Part shown: positions 1-5,268 of the stretch, one piece after another
Layout: the number at the start of each line of letters is the position of its first letter
Position numbering within the stretch: position 1 is the first letter of the stretch
NCBI GenBank assembly: GCA_900769835.1
Contig: CAAGIE010000013.1
Span: 1-8,697 of the forward strand
Length of the DNA stretch: 8,697 nt
Source: an uncultured Oscillospiraceae bacterium
Lineage (GTDB): Bacteria; Bacillota; Clostridia; Oscillospirales; Oscillospiraceae
Direction of reading: 5' to 3'
Made by a program: the position numbers and the translations under genes
The notes under the pieces: generated by a model
Seen by the model: only the letters and a program-made list of their open reading frames with translations
What the model was told of the DNA's origin: nothing
The model's database searches: none

Positions 1-83
1 GTAAGCCCGCAGATTTTATCGGGCACCGCAAACCGGCGGCGAAGCCGAGGATGCCGCGAGTTCGAGTCTCGCCACTTGGACCA
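1..83 (+). tRNA. 3' portion of a tRNA or tRNA-like RNA (5' end outside window)
   Basis: A canonical T-arm is present: stem GCGAG (56-60), loop TTCGAGT (61-67), stem CTCGC (68-72). It is followed by a seven-base acceptor 3' strand CACTTGG (73-79), discriminator A80 and an encoded CCA (81-83), and then directly by a terminator. The 5' acceptor strand, expected to read CCAAGTG, lies outside the window. The isotype cannot be assigned because positions 1-55 do not fold as a normal anticodon arm plus variable loop. GCCCG (5-9) pairs with CGGGC (20-24) around a ten-base loop, and CGGC (34-37) pairs with GCCG (44-47). C1:G72 with A73 is unusual in bacteria apart from tRNA-Pro. It may be an odd class II tRNA, a tRNA-like RNA, or a tRNA 3' end left as an attachment-site remnant. 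Confidence 0.6.
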
Positions 84-127
84 AACAAGCAGAAATGGCG
101 TTCGGCCGTTTCTGCTTGTTTCTTTTT
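83..127 (+). terminator. Intrinsic terminator of the tRNA-like gene
   Basis: A near-perfect 17-bp hairpin pairs 83-99 with 105-121, including one T:G pair (96:108), around loop GTTCG. TTTTT follows at 123-127. It begins at the last base of the CCA, so this RNA is a single gene or the last of a cluster. Confidence 0.9.
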
Positions 128-282
128 AGGTGCGGTGGAAATTTTTGTGATTATATGGTATCCTTAAGAAAAGGTTTTGCATATTTTTCCTTCTACCGGC
201 GGTTTATCTCTCCACACTAAACCAGTAGTAGGTGTATTTCCTGCGCCGAATGCGCTACAATGATACAGAAAGGAAGGTATCT

Positions 283-888
283 ATGGATCAACTTAAAATT
301 GGAAGATTTATTGCCGCATGTCGAAAATCCGCGGGTCTGACACAACTGCAACTGGCAGAGAAACTGGGCATCACCGACAAAGCGATCTCCAAATGGGAAC
401 GGGGCATCGCAATGCCCGACACTCCGATCATGCTGGAATTGAGCAACCTGCTGGGCATTACTGTGAACGAATTACTAAGTGGAGAAAAGATCAGTATGGA
501 GAACAGCAATCAGAAAAACGAACAGCTTTTACTGGATATGACCAAAGAATTGGAGCAGAAAAACAAAACCATCTGGCGCTCTATGTGGGTGATCATGATC
601 ATCAGCCTGACTGCGCTGGTTGCCAGTATTTTTGTCTCTGCATATCTGATCCCCGAGGGGGTCTGGCAACTGGTGACCATTTGCGTGACCACCGTTTTGT
701 TCCTGATCCCCTGCTTTTATGCGCTGAAACTGGAGGTCAGTGTGGGCGCATACAGATGCCGAAATTGCGGTCACGAGATCGTACCTACCTACAAAGAAGC
801 GCTGATGGCTAAGCACAAAGGCACTACCCGTTACCTGATGTGTCCCAACTGTCACACTCGCTCCTGGTGCAAAAAAGTGCTTCGCTGA
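283..888 (+). CDS. XRE-family regulator with two membrane segments and a C-terminal zinc ribbon
   Basis: Predicted 201-residue membrane-anchored transcription regulator. Residues 6-62 form an HTH_3/XRE domain, with GLTQLQLAEKLGITDKAISKWERG as the helix-turn-helix core split across residues 18-41. A charged linker follows (about 70-98), then two hydrophobic segments (about 101-122 and 127-149). The C-terminal tail has CxxC pairs at C159/C162 and C187/C190, a likely zinc ribbon, plus C196. The start is the ATG at 283, five bases after AGGAAGG (271-277). A GTG at 232 in the same frame has no ribosome binding site and would add 17 unlikely residues. TACAAT at 256-261 is a possible -10 box without a clear -35. 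The gene stands alone and ends at a bidirectional terminator. HTH-TM-zinc-ribbon proteins of this type are common in Firmicutes. The ligand and targets are unknown. Confidence 0.9.
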   Translation: MDQLKIGRFIAACRKSAGLTQLQLAEKLGITDKAISKWERGIAMPDTPIMLELSNLLGITVNELLSGEKISMENSNQKNEQLLLDMTKELEQKNKTIWRSMWVIMIISLTALVASIFVSAYLIPEGVWQLVTICVTTVLFLIPCFYALKLEVSVGAYRCRNCGHEIVPTYKEALMAKHKGTTRYLMCPNCHTRSWCKKVLR

Positions 889-894
889 ATATGA

Positions 895-923
895 AAAAGG
901 GCTGCCCAACAGGCAGCCCTTTT
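895..923. terminator. Bidirectional terminator between the XRE gene and the micropeptide gene
   Basis: AAAAGGGCTGCC (895-906) pairs with GGCAGCCCTTTT (912-923) around CAACA. The T tract on + and the A tract at 894-898 (T on -) let it end transcripts from both converging sides. Confidence 0.88.
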
Positions 924-952
924 AAAGTTATGCCGCAGTATCTCCGCCGGTA

Positions 953-1003
953 TTACGCCGCCAGCAGACACAGAAGAGCATAAAACGCGAAGAACAACCA
1001 CAT
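953..1003 (-). CDS. Candidate 16-residue hydrophobic micropeptide
   Basis: ATG at 1003-1001 opens a 16-codon frame, MWLFFAFYALLCLLAA, ending in TAA (955-953). The start follows a consensus Shine-Dalgarno AAGGAGGT (1018-1011) with seven bases between. The peptide is almost wholly apolar and aromatic, long enough for a short membrane helix and with no charged residue, so membrane association is likely. It has its own apparent transcription unit: a -10 box TACAAT at 1051-1046, an inverted repeat upstream, and a terminator at 923-895. It lies divergent to the LytTR/DUF3021 operon and may be its target. I do not recognise the sequence. It may be a regulatory or signalling peptide, a toxin-like peptide, or a very short leader. 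It is too short for homology evidence, so reality rests on the expression signals. Confidence 0.6.
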   Translation of the reverse strand: MWLFFAFYALLCLLAA

Positions 1004-1045
1004 AATCTTTACCTCCTTAATTTTGTGTTTCTTGCTTGTGACTTT

Positions 1046-1051
1046 ATTGTA
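1046..1051 (-). promoter_or_regulatory. -10 box of the micropeptide promoter
   Basis: The minus strand reads TACAAT (1051-1046), placing the start near 1039 and a leader of about 36 bases before the ATG. No good -35 hexamer lies 16-18 bases upstream. That position is taken by one arm of an inverted repeat, as expected of an activator-dependent promoter. An alternative TATACT lies at 1062-1057, also without a -35. Confidence 0.45.
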
Positions 1052-1065
1052 TCGGAGTATATGTC

Positions 1066-1095
1066 CAATAAAGCGGGTGTGTTTGCCGCTTATTG
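1066..1095. promoter_or_regulatory. Inverted repeat, candidate operator between micropeptide and LytTR gene
   Basis: CAATAAAGCGG (1066-1076) and CCGCTTATTG (1086-1095) are inverted copies differing by one bulged A, with spacer GTGTGTTTG. The centre (about 1080.5) lies about 41.5 bases upstream of the predicted micropeptide start, the usual place of an activator site overlapping -35. It is also about 90 bases before the LytTR start codon. The adjacent LytTR protein is the obvious candidate ligand. LytTR sites are often direct repeats, so this is inference. Confidence 0.5.
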
Positions 1096-1171
1096 AAAAA
1101 TTTTGACCGATGAACACATTTTTCGGCATTTTCTTTCTTTTTATGATAAAATAAGTTTTGGAGGTGGTTGT

Positions 1172-1615
1172 GTGAAATTCACCCTGGTTATTGACGACAA
1201 GAAAGAAGAGCAGGTCGTTGTCACTGCGCGGGAGCGAACCCCGCTGATCGATGAGATCGAAACGCTGATCCTGCAGCATTCCGGCGCTGATCGGATCCCC
1301 GGCTATGCAAACGACAGTATTAAGATGCTTGGTGTTGCGGAGATCGAGTGTATCACCGTTTTAGACGGAAAGACCTATGCCATTGACAGTCAAAATCAGC
1401 GCTATCGGCTGAAGCAACGACTGTATGAACTGGAGCAGACCCTCCCCCCTGTTTTCATTCGTATCAACAAAAGCGCGCTGGCAAATCAGGCGGCTTTGGA
1501 CCGCTTTGCGGTCACCGTCGCCGGTAGTGTGGATGCGGTGTTTCGGTGCGGCTATCGGGAGTATGTGTCCCGCCGGTGCTTTGCTCAGATCAAAAGGAGG
1601 TTAGAAGGCAAATGA
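1172..1615 (+). CDS. LytTR-family DNA-binding regulator
   Basis: A 147-residue protein with a short N-terminal segment (1-45, rich in charged residues) and a C-terminal LytTR DNA-binding domain (about 45-143). Recognisable LytTR features are FIRINKSALANQAALDRF near 95-112 and GYREYVSRRCFAQIKRRL near 127-144. There is no receiver domain, so this is the stand-alone type paired with a membrane protein rather than a two-component response regulator. The start is GTG at 1172, five bases after GGAGGTGG (1160-1167). A TTG at 1103 in frame would add an unsupported extension. The stop overlaps the next start in ATGA, so translation is coupled to the DUF3021 gene. In streptococcal LytTR regulatory systems (HdrRM, BrsRM) the membrane partner restrains the regulator. 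The same arrangement is inferred here, with autoregulation or control of the divergent micropeptide likely. Confidence 0.92.
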   Translation: MKFTLVIDDKKEEQVVVTARERTPLIDEIETLILQHSGADRIPGYANDSIKMLGVAEIECITVLDGKTYAIDSQNQRYRLKQRLYELEQTLPPVFIRINKSALANQAALDRFAVTVAGSVDAVFRCGYREYVSRRCFAQIKRRLEGK

Positions 1616-2034
1616 AAAAGTTTTGGAAGGAATTTTTATTCCGCGGCGTGATCTGCGCCTGCGGCGGCCCTGTCATTCTCGCCATTATCTACGGCATTTT
1701 GGGCGCCACCGGAGAGGTGGAGACCATCTCCACCGCGAATGTCTGCACAGAGGTCCTGAGCATCAGTGTGCTGGCTTTTCTGGTGGCGGGTATGACTGCC
1801 GTCTACCAGATGGAACAGCTCCCTCTGCCCACTGCTATCCTGCTTCACGGCGGGGTGTTGTATGTGGCGTATATCCTCACTTACCTGCTCAACGGCTGGC
1901 TGGAGCAACAACTCCTGCCCATTTTGGTGTTTTCCGGTATTTTTATCGTGGGTTACGGGGCGATCTGGCTGATTATCTACTTTGTCAATAAGGCAAAGGC
2001 AAACAAGCTCAATCGCATCATCCGGGAAAACTGA
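1612..2034 (+). CDS. DUF3021 family membrane protein
   Basis: A 140-residue integral membrane protein with four hydrophobic segments at about 9-31, 44-65, 73-95 and 100-126 and a basic C-terminal tail (KAKANKLNRIIREN). Length, topology and position directly after a LytTR gene match DUF3021. The ATG at 1612 overlaps the LytTR stop (ATGA) and is preceded by AGGAGG (1595-1600) at 11 bases. Known LytTR regulatory systems use such membrane proteins to hold the regulator inactive, possibly in response to membrane or peptide signals. That function is inferred. No catalytic motif is visible. The gene ends the operon and is followed by two hairpins. Confidence 0.88.
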   Translation: MKKFWKEFLFRGVICACGGPVILAIIYGILGATGEVETISTANVCTEVLSISVLAFLVAGMTAVYQMEQLPLPTAILLHGGVLYVAYILTYLLNGWLEQQLLPILVFSGIFIVGYGAIWLIIYFVNKAKANKLNRIIREN

Positions 2035-2035
2035 A

Positions 2036-2057
2036 GCCGTACGGCGCATCGTACGGC
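2036..2057. repeat. Hairpin built on a repeated palindromic core after the DUF3021 stop
   Basis: GCCGTACG (2036-2043) pairs with CGTACGGC (2050-2057) around a six-base loop, starting one base after the stop codon. Because CGTACG is itself a palindrome, CGTACGGC also occurs as a direct repeat (2038-2045 and 2050-2057). An A tract, not a T tract, follows, so it is not a typical terminator. It may protect the 3' end or bind a protein. Confidence 0.55.
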
Positions 2058-2073
2058 CCCGAAAAAAATCAGC

Positions 2074-2100
2074 AAAAAGAGGCCCATTGGGCCTCTTTTT
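2074..2100. terminator. Bidirectional terminator between the DUF3021 and VIT1 genes
   Basis: AAAAAGAGGCCC (2074-2085) pairs with GGGCCTCTTTTT (2089-2100) around ATT, a 12-bp stem with A and T tracts on both sides. It separates two convergent operons, serving the DUF3021 gene on + and the ferritin-VIT1 gene on -. Confidence 0.92.
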
Positions 2101-2102
2101 AT

Positions 2103-2984
2103 TTACAGGTCAACGCCTAAGAATTTCTTTGCCAGAATGCCGACAACAAAGGAAATCACGGCGACACTGATGCTGATCAGCGCCATTTCCAGGAAACGAG
2201 AGCCGAAAGGTTGCTCCTGGGCAACACTGGTGTAATAAGTAAAGCCCGCGATCACCAGCACCACAACCGCCAGCATACAGACCATTGCCAAAATGTACTG
2301 CTCCACCGGGAAGATCAGGTAGGGCGCGATCAACGCCACCACCGTCAATAAGTACGCCACACCGGTATAGGCGCAGGACTTGAGGGCATCGGTACGACCC
2401 TCGCTCCGGGCGGACAGGAACTCACTGGAGGCCATAGAGAAAGTGGCGCTGATGCCTACGATCAAGCCGGAAAGCGCGATCATACGGTTATTCTGCATTG
2501 CAAAGCCAAAGCCCGCCAGAGAGCCGGTAAGCTCCACCAGAGCGTCGCTGAGACCCAGCACCATACTGCCCACATAGCGCAGACTTTCCTCGTCCAGCAT
2601 GGAAAGCAGTGCGTGCTCGTGTTCTTCCTCCTGGGTGCGAATAGCGGCGCTTTCCTCCACCTCTTTTGTCAGCAGTTCATACTCCCCTTGCGCGCCCTTT
2701 TCGCCACGCTCCATCAGTTTCACCGCAAAGGTAAAGCCAAAAATTCGCGCCGTCAGAGTATAGCGCAAGATCTTGAGCTTTTGGGGCTTCAATTCCTGAT
2801 CGGTATACTTTTTCCAGATCTCGTAATGCGCCTTTTCCTCCTGGGCCAGGCGCATCAGGGTCTTTTTGTTTTCCTCGCCTTTGGCGAATTTTGCGATCTT
2901 CTCATAGATCACGCTTTCTGTCAGTTCGTTTTGCTGCATCTTGCGGATGATCTTCATCGCGGCGGCTGAAATGTTCTGTTTCAT
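2103..2984 (-). CDS. Ferritin-like/VIT1 (Mbf-type) membrane protein, probable iron or manganese exporter
   Basis: A 293-residue fusion. Residues 1-135 form a rubrerythrin/ferritin-like four-helix domain with two ExxH di-iron motifs, E50-K-A-H53 and E119-E-E-H122. Further likely ligands are E20 and E23 in helix one. Residues 137-293 are a VIT1/CCC1 transporter domain with GLSDALVELTGSLAGF near 144-159 and further membrane segments at about 168-190, 203-225, 228-250 and 265-290. In the better-studied MbfA proteins of alpha-proteobacteria, this architecture exports iron and protects against iron and peroxide stress. A similar role at the cytoplasmic membrane is inferred. The ATG at 2984 overlaps the stop of the upstream DUF3786 gene (ATGA), with only AAAGG as a weak Shine-Dalgarno, so it is probably translated by coupling. 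Manganese cannot be excluded as a substrate. Confidence 0.9.
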   Translation of the reverse strand: MKQNISAAAMKIIRKMQQNELTESVIYEKIAKFAKGEENKKTLMRLAQEEKAHYEIWKKYTDQELKPQKLKILRYTLTARIFGFTFAVKLMERGEKGAQGEYELLTKEVEESAAIRTQEEEHEHALLSMLDEESLRYVGSMVLGLSDALVELTGSLAGFGFAMQNNRMIALSGLIVGISATFSMASSEFLSARSEGRTDALKSCAYTGVAYLLTVVALIAPYLIFPVEQYILAMVCMLAVVVLVIAGFTYYTSVAQEQPFGSRFLEMALISISVAVISFVVGILAKKFLGVDL

Positions 2985-3607
2985 TGGTTTTGACCTTTCT
3001 GTATTTTCTCACGGATACGCGCCAGCAGGACGCCCAGCGCATACCAGGTTGTTTCGTAACAGATATAGCGGGTGGCATTTTCATCCCACAAAAACCGCAG
3101 ACGGGCCGGGAATTCGTCGTCCCCGTGCCACAACTGCAGGAACACGCACAGACCGTCCATCAATTCGATGGTGTAGCCGATATCTGCGCCTTTCTGGGGT
3201 ACGCCGTTCAGCGCCTGACAGGCGGCGCAAAAATCTTCGCTGTTTTGGGAGAAGTACGTCGCGTTGCGGTCTTCCCCCTCCTGGAGGTCACGGTGGAAAT
3301 ACGGCCCCTGGTTCACGATATTGACCCAGCGGCCGGTGATATAGCGGTCGGGGCGGCTGTCACAGAGCCAGTCCAGCACCGTCATCACCTCGCCAAAATT
3401 ATTGGCATCTACCCATTCCCCGCTGCAAAAACGCTCCATATCGCCGCTGTGGCGGCACAAGCGGTGGGGCTCAGAAAGAAATATAAAGTAGAAATAGTCC
3501 GCGTCATAACGAAGCCCGCACCGGGCGATCAGCTCCTGCTGGTCATAGGTCAGAAAGGTCTTTTTCGCCTGCTCCATCTGGAGCGCATAGTTATCTCTCT
3601 TTTCCAT
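2981..3607 (-). CDS. DUF3786 domain protein
   Basis: A 208-residue cytosolic protein whose length and conserved blocks match DUF3786. These are VLDWLCDSRPDRYITGRWVN (78-96), GPYFH (101-105), KGADIGYTIELMD (139-151), LQLWHGDDEFPARLRFLWD (157-175), and a C-terminal helix around 187-200. There is no signal peptide or membrane segment. Seven cysteines (30, 51, 61, 82, 127, 130, 154, with another at 183) are scattered, with one CxxC at 127/130. The start is the ATG at 3607, right after GGGAGGAAAGGT. An upstream in-frame start at 3640 lies in the promoter and is rejected. The stop overlaps the start of the ferritin-VIT1 gene, so the two proteins are made together. DUF3786 has no established reaction. 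It is mostly found in anaerobes, often near or fused to metal or corrinoid proteins. A link to iron handling here is inference from the operon. Confidence 0.85.
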   Translation of the reverse strand: MEKRDNYALQMEQAKKTFLTYDQQELIARCGLRYDADYFYFIFLSEPHRLCRHSGDMERFCSGEWVDANNFGEVMTVLDWLCDSRPDRYITGRWVNIVNQGPYFHRDLQEGEDRNATYFSQNSEDFCAACQALNGVPQKGADIGYTIELMDGLCVFLQLWHGDDEFPARLRFLWDENATRYICYETTWYALGVLLARIREKIQKGQNQ

Positions 3608-3628
3608 ACCTTTCCTCCCTTTTTTATT

Positions 3629-3657
3629 AGAATACAACACCGCGCTTCAAAACGCAA
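3629..3657 (-). promoter_or_regulatory. Promoter of the DUF3786-VIT1 operon
   Basis: The minus strand reads TTGCGT (3657-3652), a 17-base spacer, then TATTCT (3634-3629), about 20 bases before the start codon. This is a reasonable sigma-A-type match. No Fur-like inverted repeat is apparent over it. Confidence 0.5.
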
Positions 3658-3694
3658 TAGTCGCGCCGACCACTTTTTCCCAAATTGTGCAAAA

Positions 3695-3751
3695 AAGATA
3701 ATACTCTGGTGAAACACACTTGATTTTCACCGGTGGAGGTGGTATTATTTT
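3695..3751 (+). promoter_or_regulatory. Nested inverted repeats over the purine permease promoter/leader
   Basis: Outer arms AAGATAATAC (3695-3704) and GTATTATTTT (3742-3751) pair over 10 bp with one G:T. They enclose the hairpin GGTGAAA (3708-3714)/TTTCACC (3725-3731). A strong Shine-Dalgarno GGAGGTGG (3735-3742) lies inside, ahead of an in-frame ATG at 3753. A possible -10, GATAAT (3697-3702), overlaps the left outer arm, with only TTTTTC 17 bases upstream. If that promoter is used, the RNA begins with the inner hairpin and the outer repeat acts only as DNA. If transcription starts further upstream, the whole element folds as RNA. It does not match the purine riboswitch core. Confidence 0.45.
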
Positions 3752-3809
3752 AATGATATTTGCTTTTCCAAGTATCGACAAAATAACAAAGAACAGGAGA
3801 TGGACGGTT

Positions 3810-5225
3810 ATGGATAAATTTTTTAAAATTTCCGAACGCGGCTCAAACGTTAAGACAGAAATTATCGCTGGCTTAACCACATTCTTCGCAATGGCGTATA
3901 TCGTCATTACCAACCCCAATCAGGTCATTGGTTTTTCCTTTGACGCCCCCGGCGCAGGTCAGATCTGGAATGCTGTTTACATTGCTTCTATTCTGGTTGC
4001 AGTGATCGGCACTCTGCTGATGGGTCTGTATGCAAAGATGCCCTTTGCACAGGCTTGTGGTATGGGTCTGAACTCTTTCTTCTTCGTAAGTTTCATTCTC
4101 CCCGCAATTATTTCCGGCAATGATCTGGTTGCAGGTTACCAATCCGGCCTGGTTATCATTCTGGTTTCCGGTCTTGTATTCCTGCTGTTCTCTGTCACCG
4201 GCTTGCGCTCCAAAGTTGCAAGAGCCCTGCCCGATTGCTTGAAGAAGGCAATCCCCGCCGGCATCGGCCTCTTCATCGCTTTCATCGGTTTCCAGAATGT
4301 TGGCATTATCCAGGACAACCAGTACACCCTGGTTCAGTTCAACGATATTCACGGTGCCATCGCAAACAAGACTTTCCTGGCTACCTCTCTGCCCGCTCTG
4401 CTGGCTCTGCTGGGTCTGATTGTTATTGCTGTGCTGGACAAGCTGAAGGTTAAGGGCAACGTGCTGATCAGCATTGCCGGCATCTCCGTCCTTTACTACC
4501 TGATCAATTGGCAGCTCCCCTCCTTCGATCTGGGCAAGATCGGCCAGTCTTTCAAGGATTTCGGCACCATTGGTATCACCGGCGTATTCAAGCCTGCCGC
4601 TTGGAAGGACGCTTTCACCGGTCCCGCAATCGGTGGTGTTCTGTCCGCTGTTATGCTGATCATCACCTTCTGCCTGGTGGATATGTTCGACACCATCGGC
4701 ACTCTGTACGGTGCTGCTTCTCAGGCTGACCTGCTGGACGAGAATGGCGACCCCGTTGATGTTGACAAGTGCATGATGTGTGACTCCGTCGGTACTGTTG
4801 CCGGTGCTGTTCTGGGCACCTCCACCTGCACCACTTTCGTTGAGTCCGCTGCAGGCGTTGGCGCCGGCGGCCGTACGGGTCTTGCAAGCGTTGTGACCGC
4901 CGCTTGCTTCCTCGCTTGCTTGTTCCTGTCCCCCCTGGCAGCTCTGGTTCCCGCATGCGCTACCGCTCCCGCTCTGATCTATGTTGGCGTCCTGATGCTC
5001 AAGGGCTTCGCAAAGGTGGATATGAACGATGTTCGTTCCTCTGTTCCCGCTTTCCTGGCTCTGATTATGATGCCTCTGACCTACTCCATCTCCAATGGTA
5101 TCGGCATTGGCTGTATCGCTTACACCCTGATCACTCTGTGCACCGGTAAGTACAAGAAGAGCGACATTGCTGTTACAGTTATCGCTATTCTGTTCGCCCT
5201 GCGCTTCTGCATGATCACTATGTAA
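3810..5225 (+). CDS. NCS2-type purine permease, AzgA/PbuG (COG2252) family
   Basis: A 471-residue polytopic permease for purine bases (adenine, guanine or hypoxanthine in characterised relatives) by cation symport. Family blocks are clear: an N-terminal FKISERGSNVKTEIIAGLTTFFAMAYI stretch (residues 5-31), GMGLNSFFF near 87-95, FCLVDMFDTIGTLYGAASQADLLDENGD near 286-313, and the GTSTCTTFVESAAGVGAGGRTG region near 333-354. A dozen or more hydrophobic segments run throughout. The start is the ATG at 3810, six bases after AGGAGATGG. This matches the usual MxKFFKL-type N-terminus. The in-frame ATG at 3753 would add 19 residues using rare-looking ATA, AGG and AGA codons. Beyond the first 20 codons the gene is strongly biased (CTG for Leu, AAG for Lys), suggesting high expression. 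It is monocistronic, with its own terminator. Exact substrate cannot be told. Confidence 0.93.
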   Translation: MDKFFKISERGSNVKTEIIAGLTTFFAMAYIVITNPNQVIGFSFDAPGAGQIWNAVYIASILVAVIGTLLMGLYAKMPFAQACGMGLNSFFFVSFILPAIISGNDLVAGYQSGLVIILVSGLVFLLFSVTGLRSKVARALPDCLKKAIPAGIGLFIAFIGFQNVGIIQDNQYTLVQFNDIHGAIANKTFLATSLPALLALLGLIVIAVLDKLKVKGNVLISIAGISVLYYLINWQLPSFDLGKIGQSFKDFGTIGITGVFKPAAWKDAFTGPAIGGVLSAVMLIITFCLVDMFDTIGTLYGAASQADLLDENGDPVDVDKCMMCDSVGTVAGAVLGTSTCTTFVESAAGVGAGGRTGLASVVTAACFLACLFLSPLAALVPACATAPALIYVGVLMLKGFAKVDMNDVRSSVPAFLALIMMPLTYSISNGIGIGCIAYTLITLCTGKYKKSDIAVTVIAILFALRFCMITM

Positions 5226-5236
5226 TCAAAAAAACC

Positions 5237-5268
5237 GAAAGCGGTGCTTATGCACCGCTTTCTTTTTT
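5237..5268. terminator. Terminator after the purine permease, shared with the 4Fe-4S gene
   Basis: GAAAGCGGTGC (5237-5247) pairs with GCACCGCTTTC (5252-5262) around TTAT, followed on + by T6 (5263-5268). On the minus strand, GG and then T7 follow the hairpin (5236-5228), so it may also end the convergent 4Fe-4S transcript. Confidence 0.9.

Noticed and set aside
1..83. tmRNA or selenocysteine tRNA 3' end
   Set aside because: tmRNA would need a CTCC-like acceptor 3' strand pairing with GGGG and G3:U70, which is not seen. Sec tRNA would need G73 and a UCA anticodon; A73 is present and no TCA occurs in 1-55.
953..1003. KdpF-like subunit
   Set aside because: It is small and hydrophobic, but KdpF is longer and sits in a kdp operon; no kdp gene is nearby.
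2984..3712. Long plus-strand open frame opposite the DUF3786 gene
   Set aside because: It has no ribosome binding site, reads antisense through a gene with clear family conservation, and gives a protein with no recognisable domain.
3690..3810. Purine riboswitch ahead of the purine permease
   Set aside because: The conserved core (TATA...GTTTCTACC...CCGTAAA...GACTA pattern) is absent on the plus strand; the structure seen is a simple nested repeat.
3647..3919. Minus-strand 90-codon frame over the permease promoter and 5' end
   Set aside because: No Shine-Dalgarno, overlaps promoter elements and the conserved permease N-terminus; an antisense shadow.
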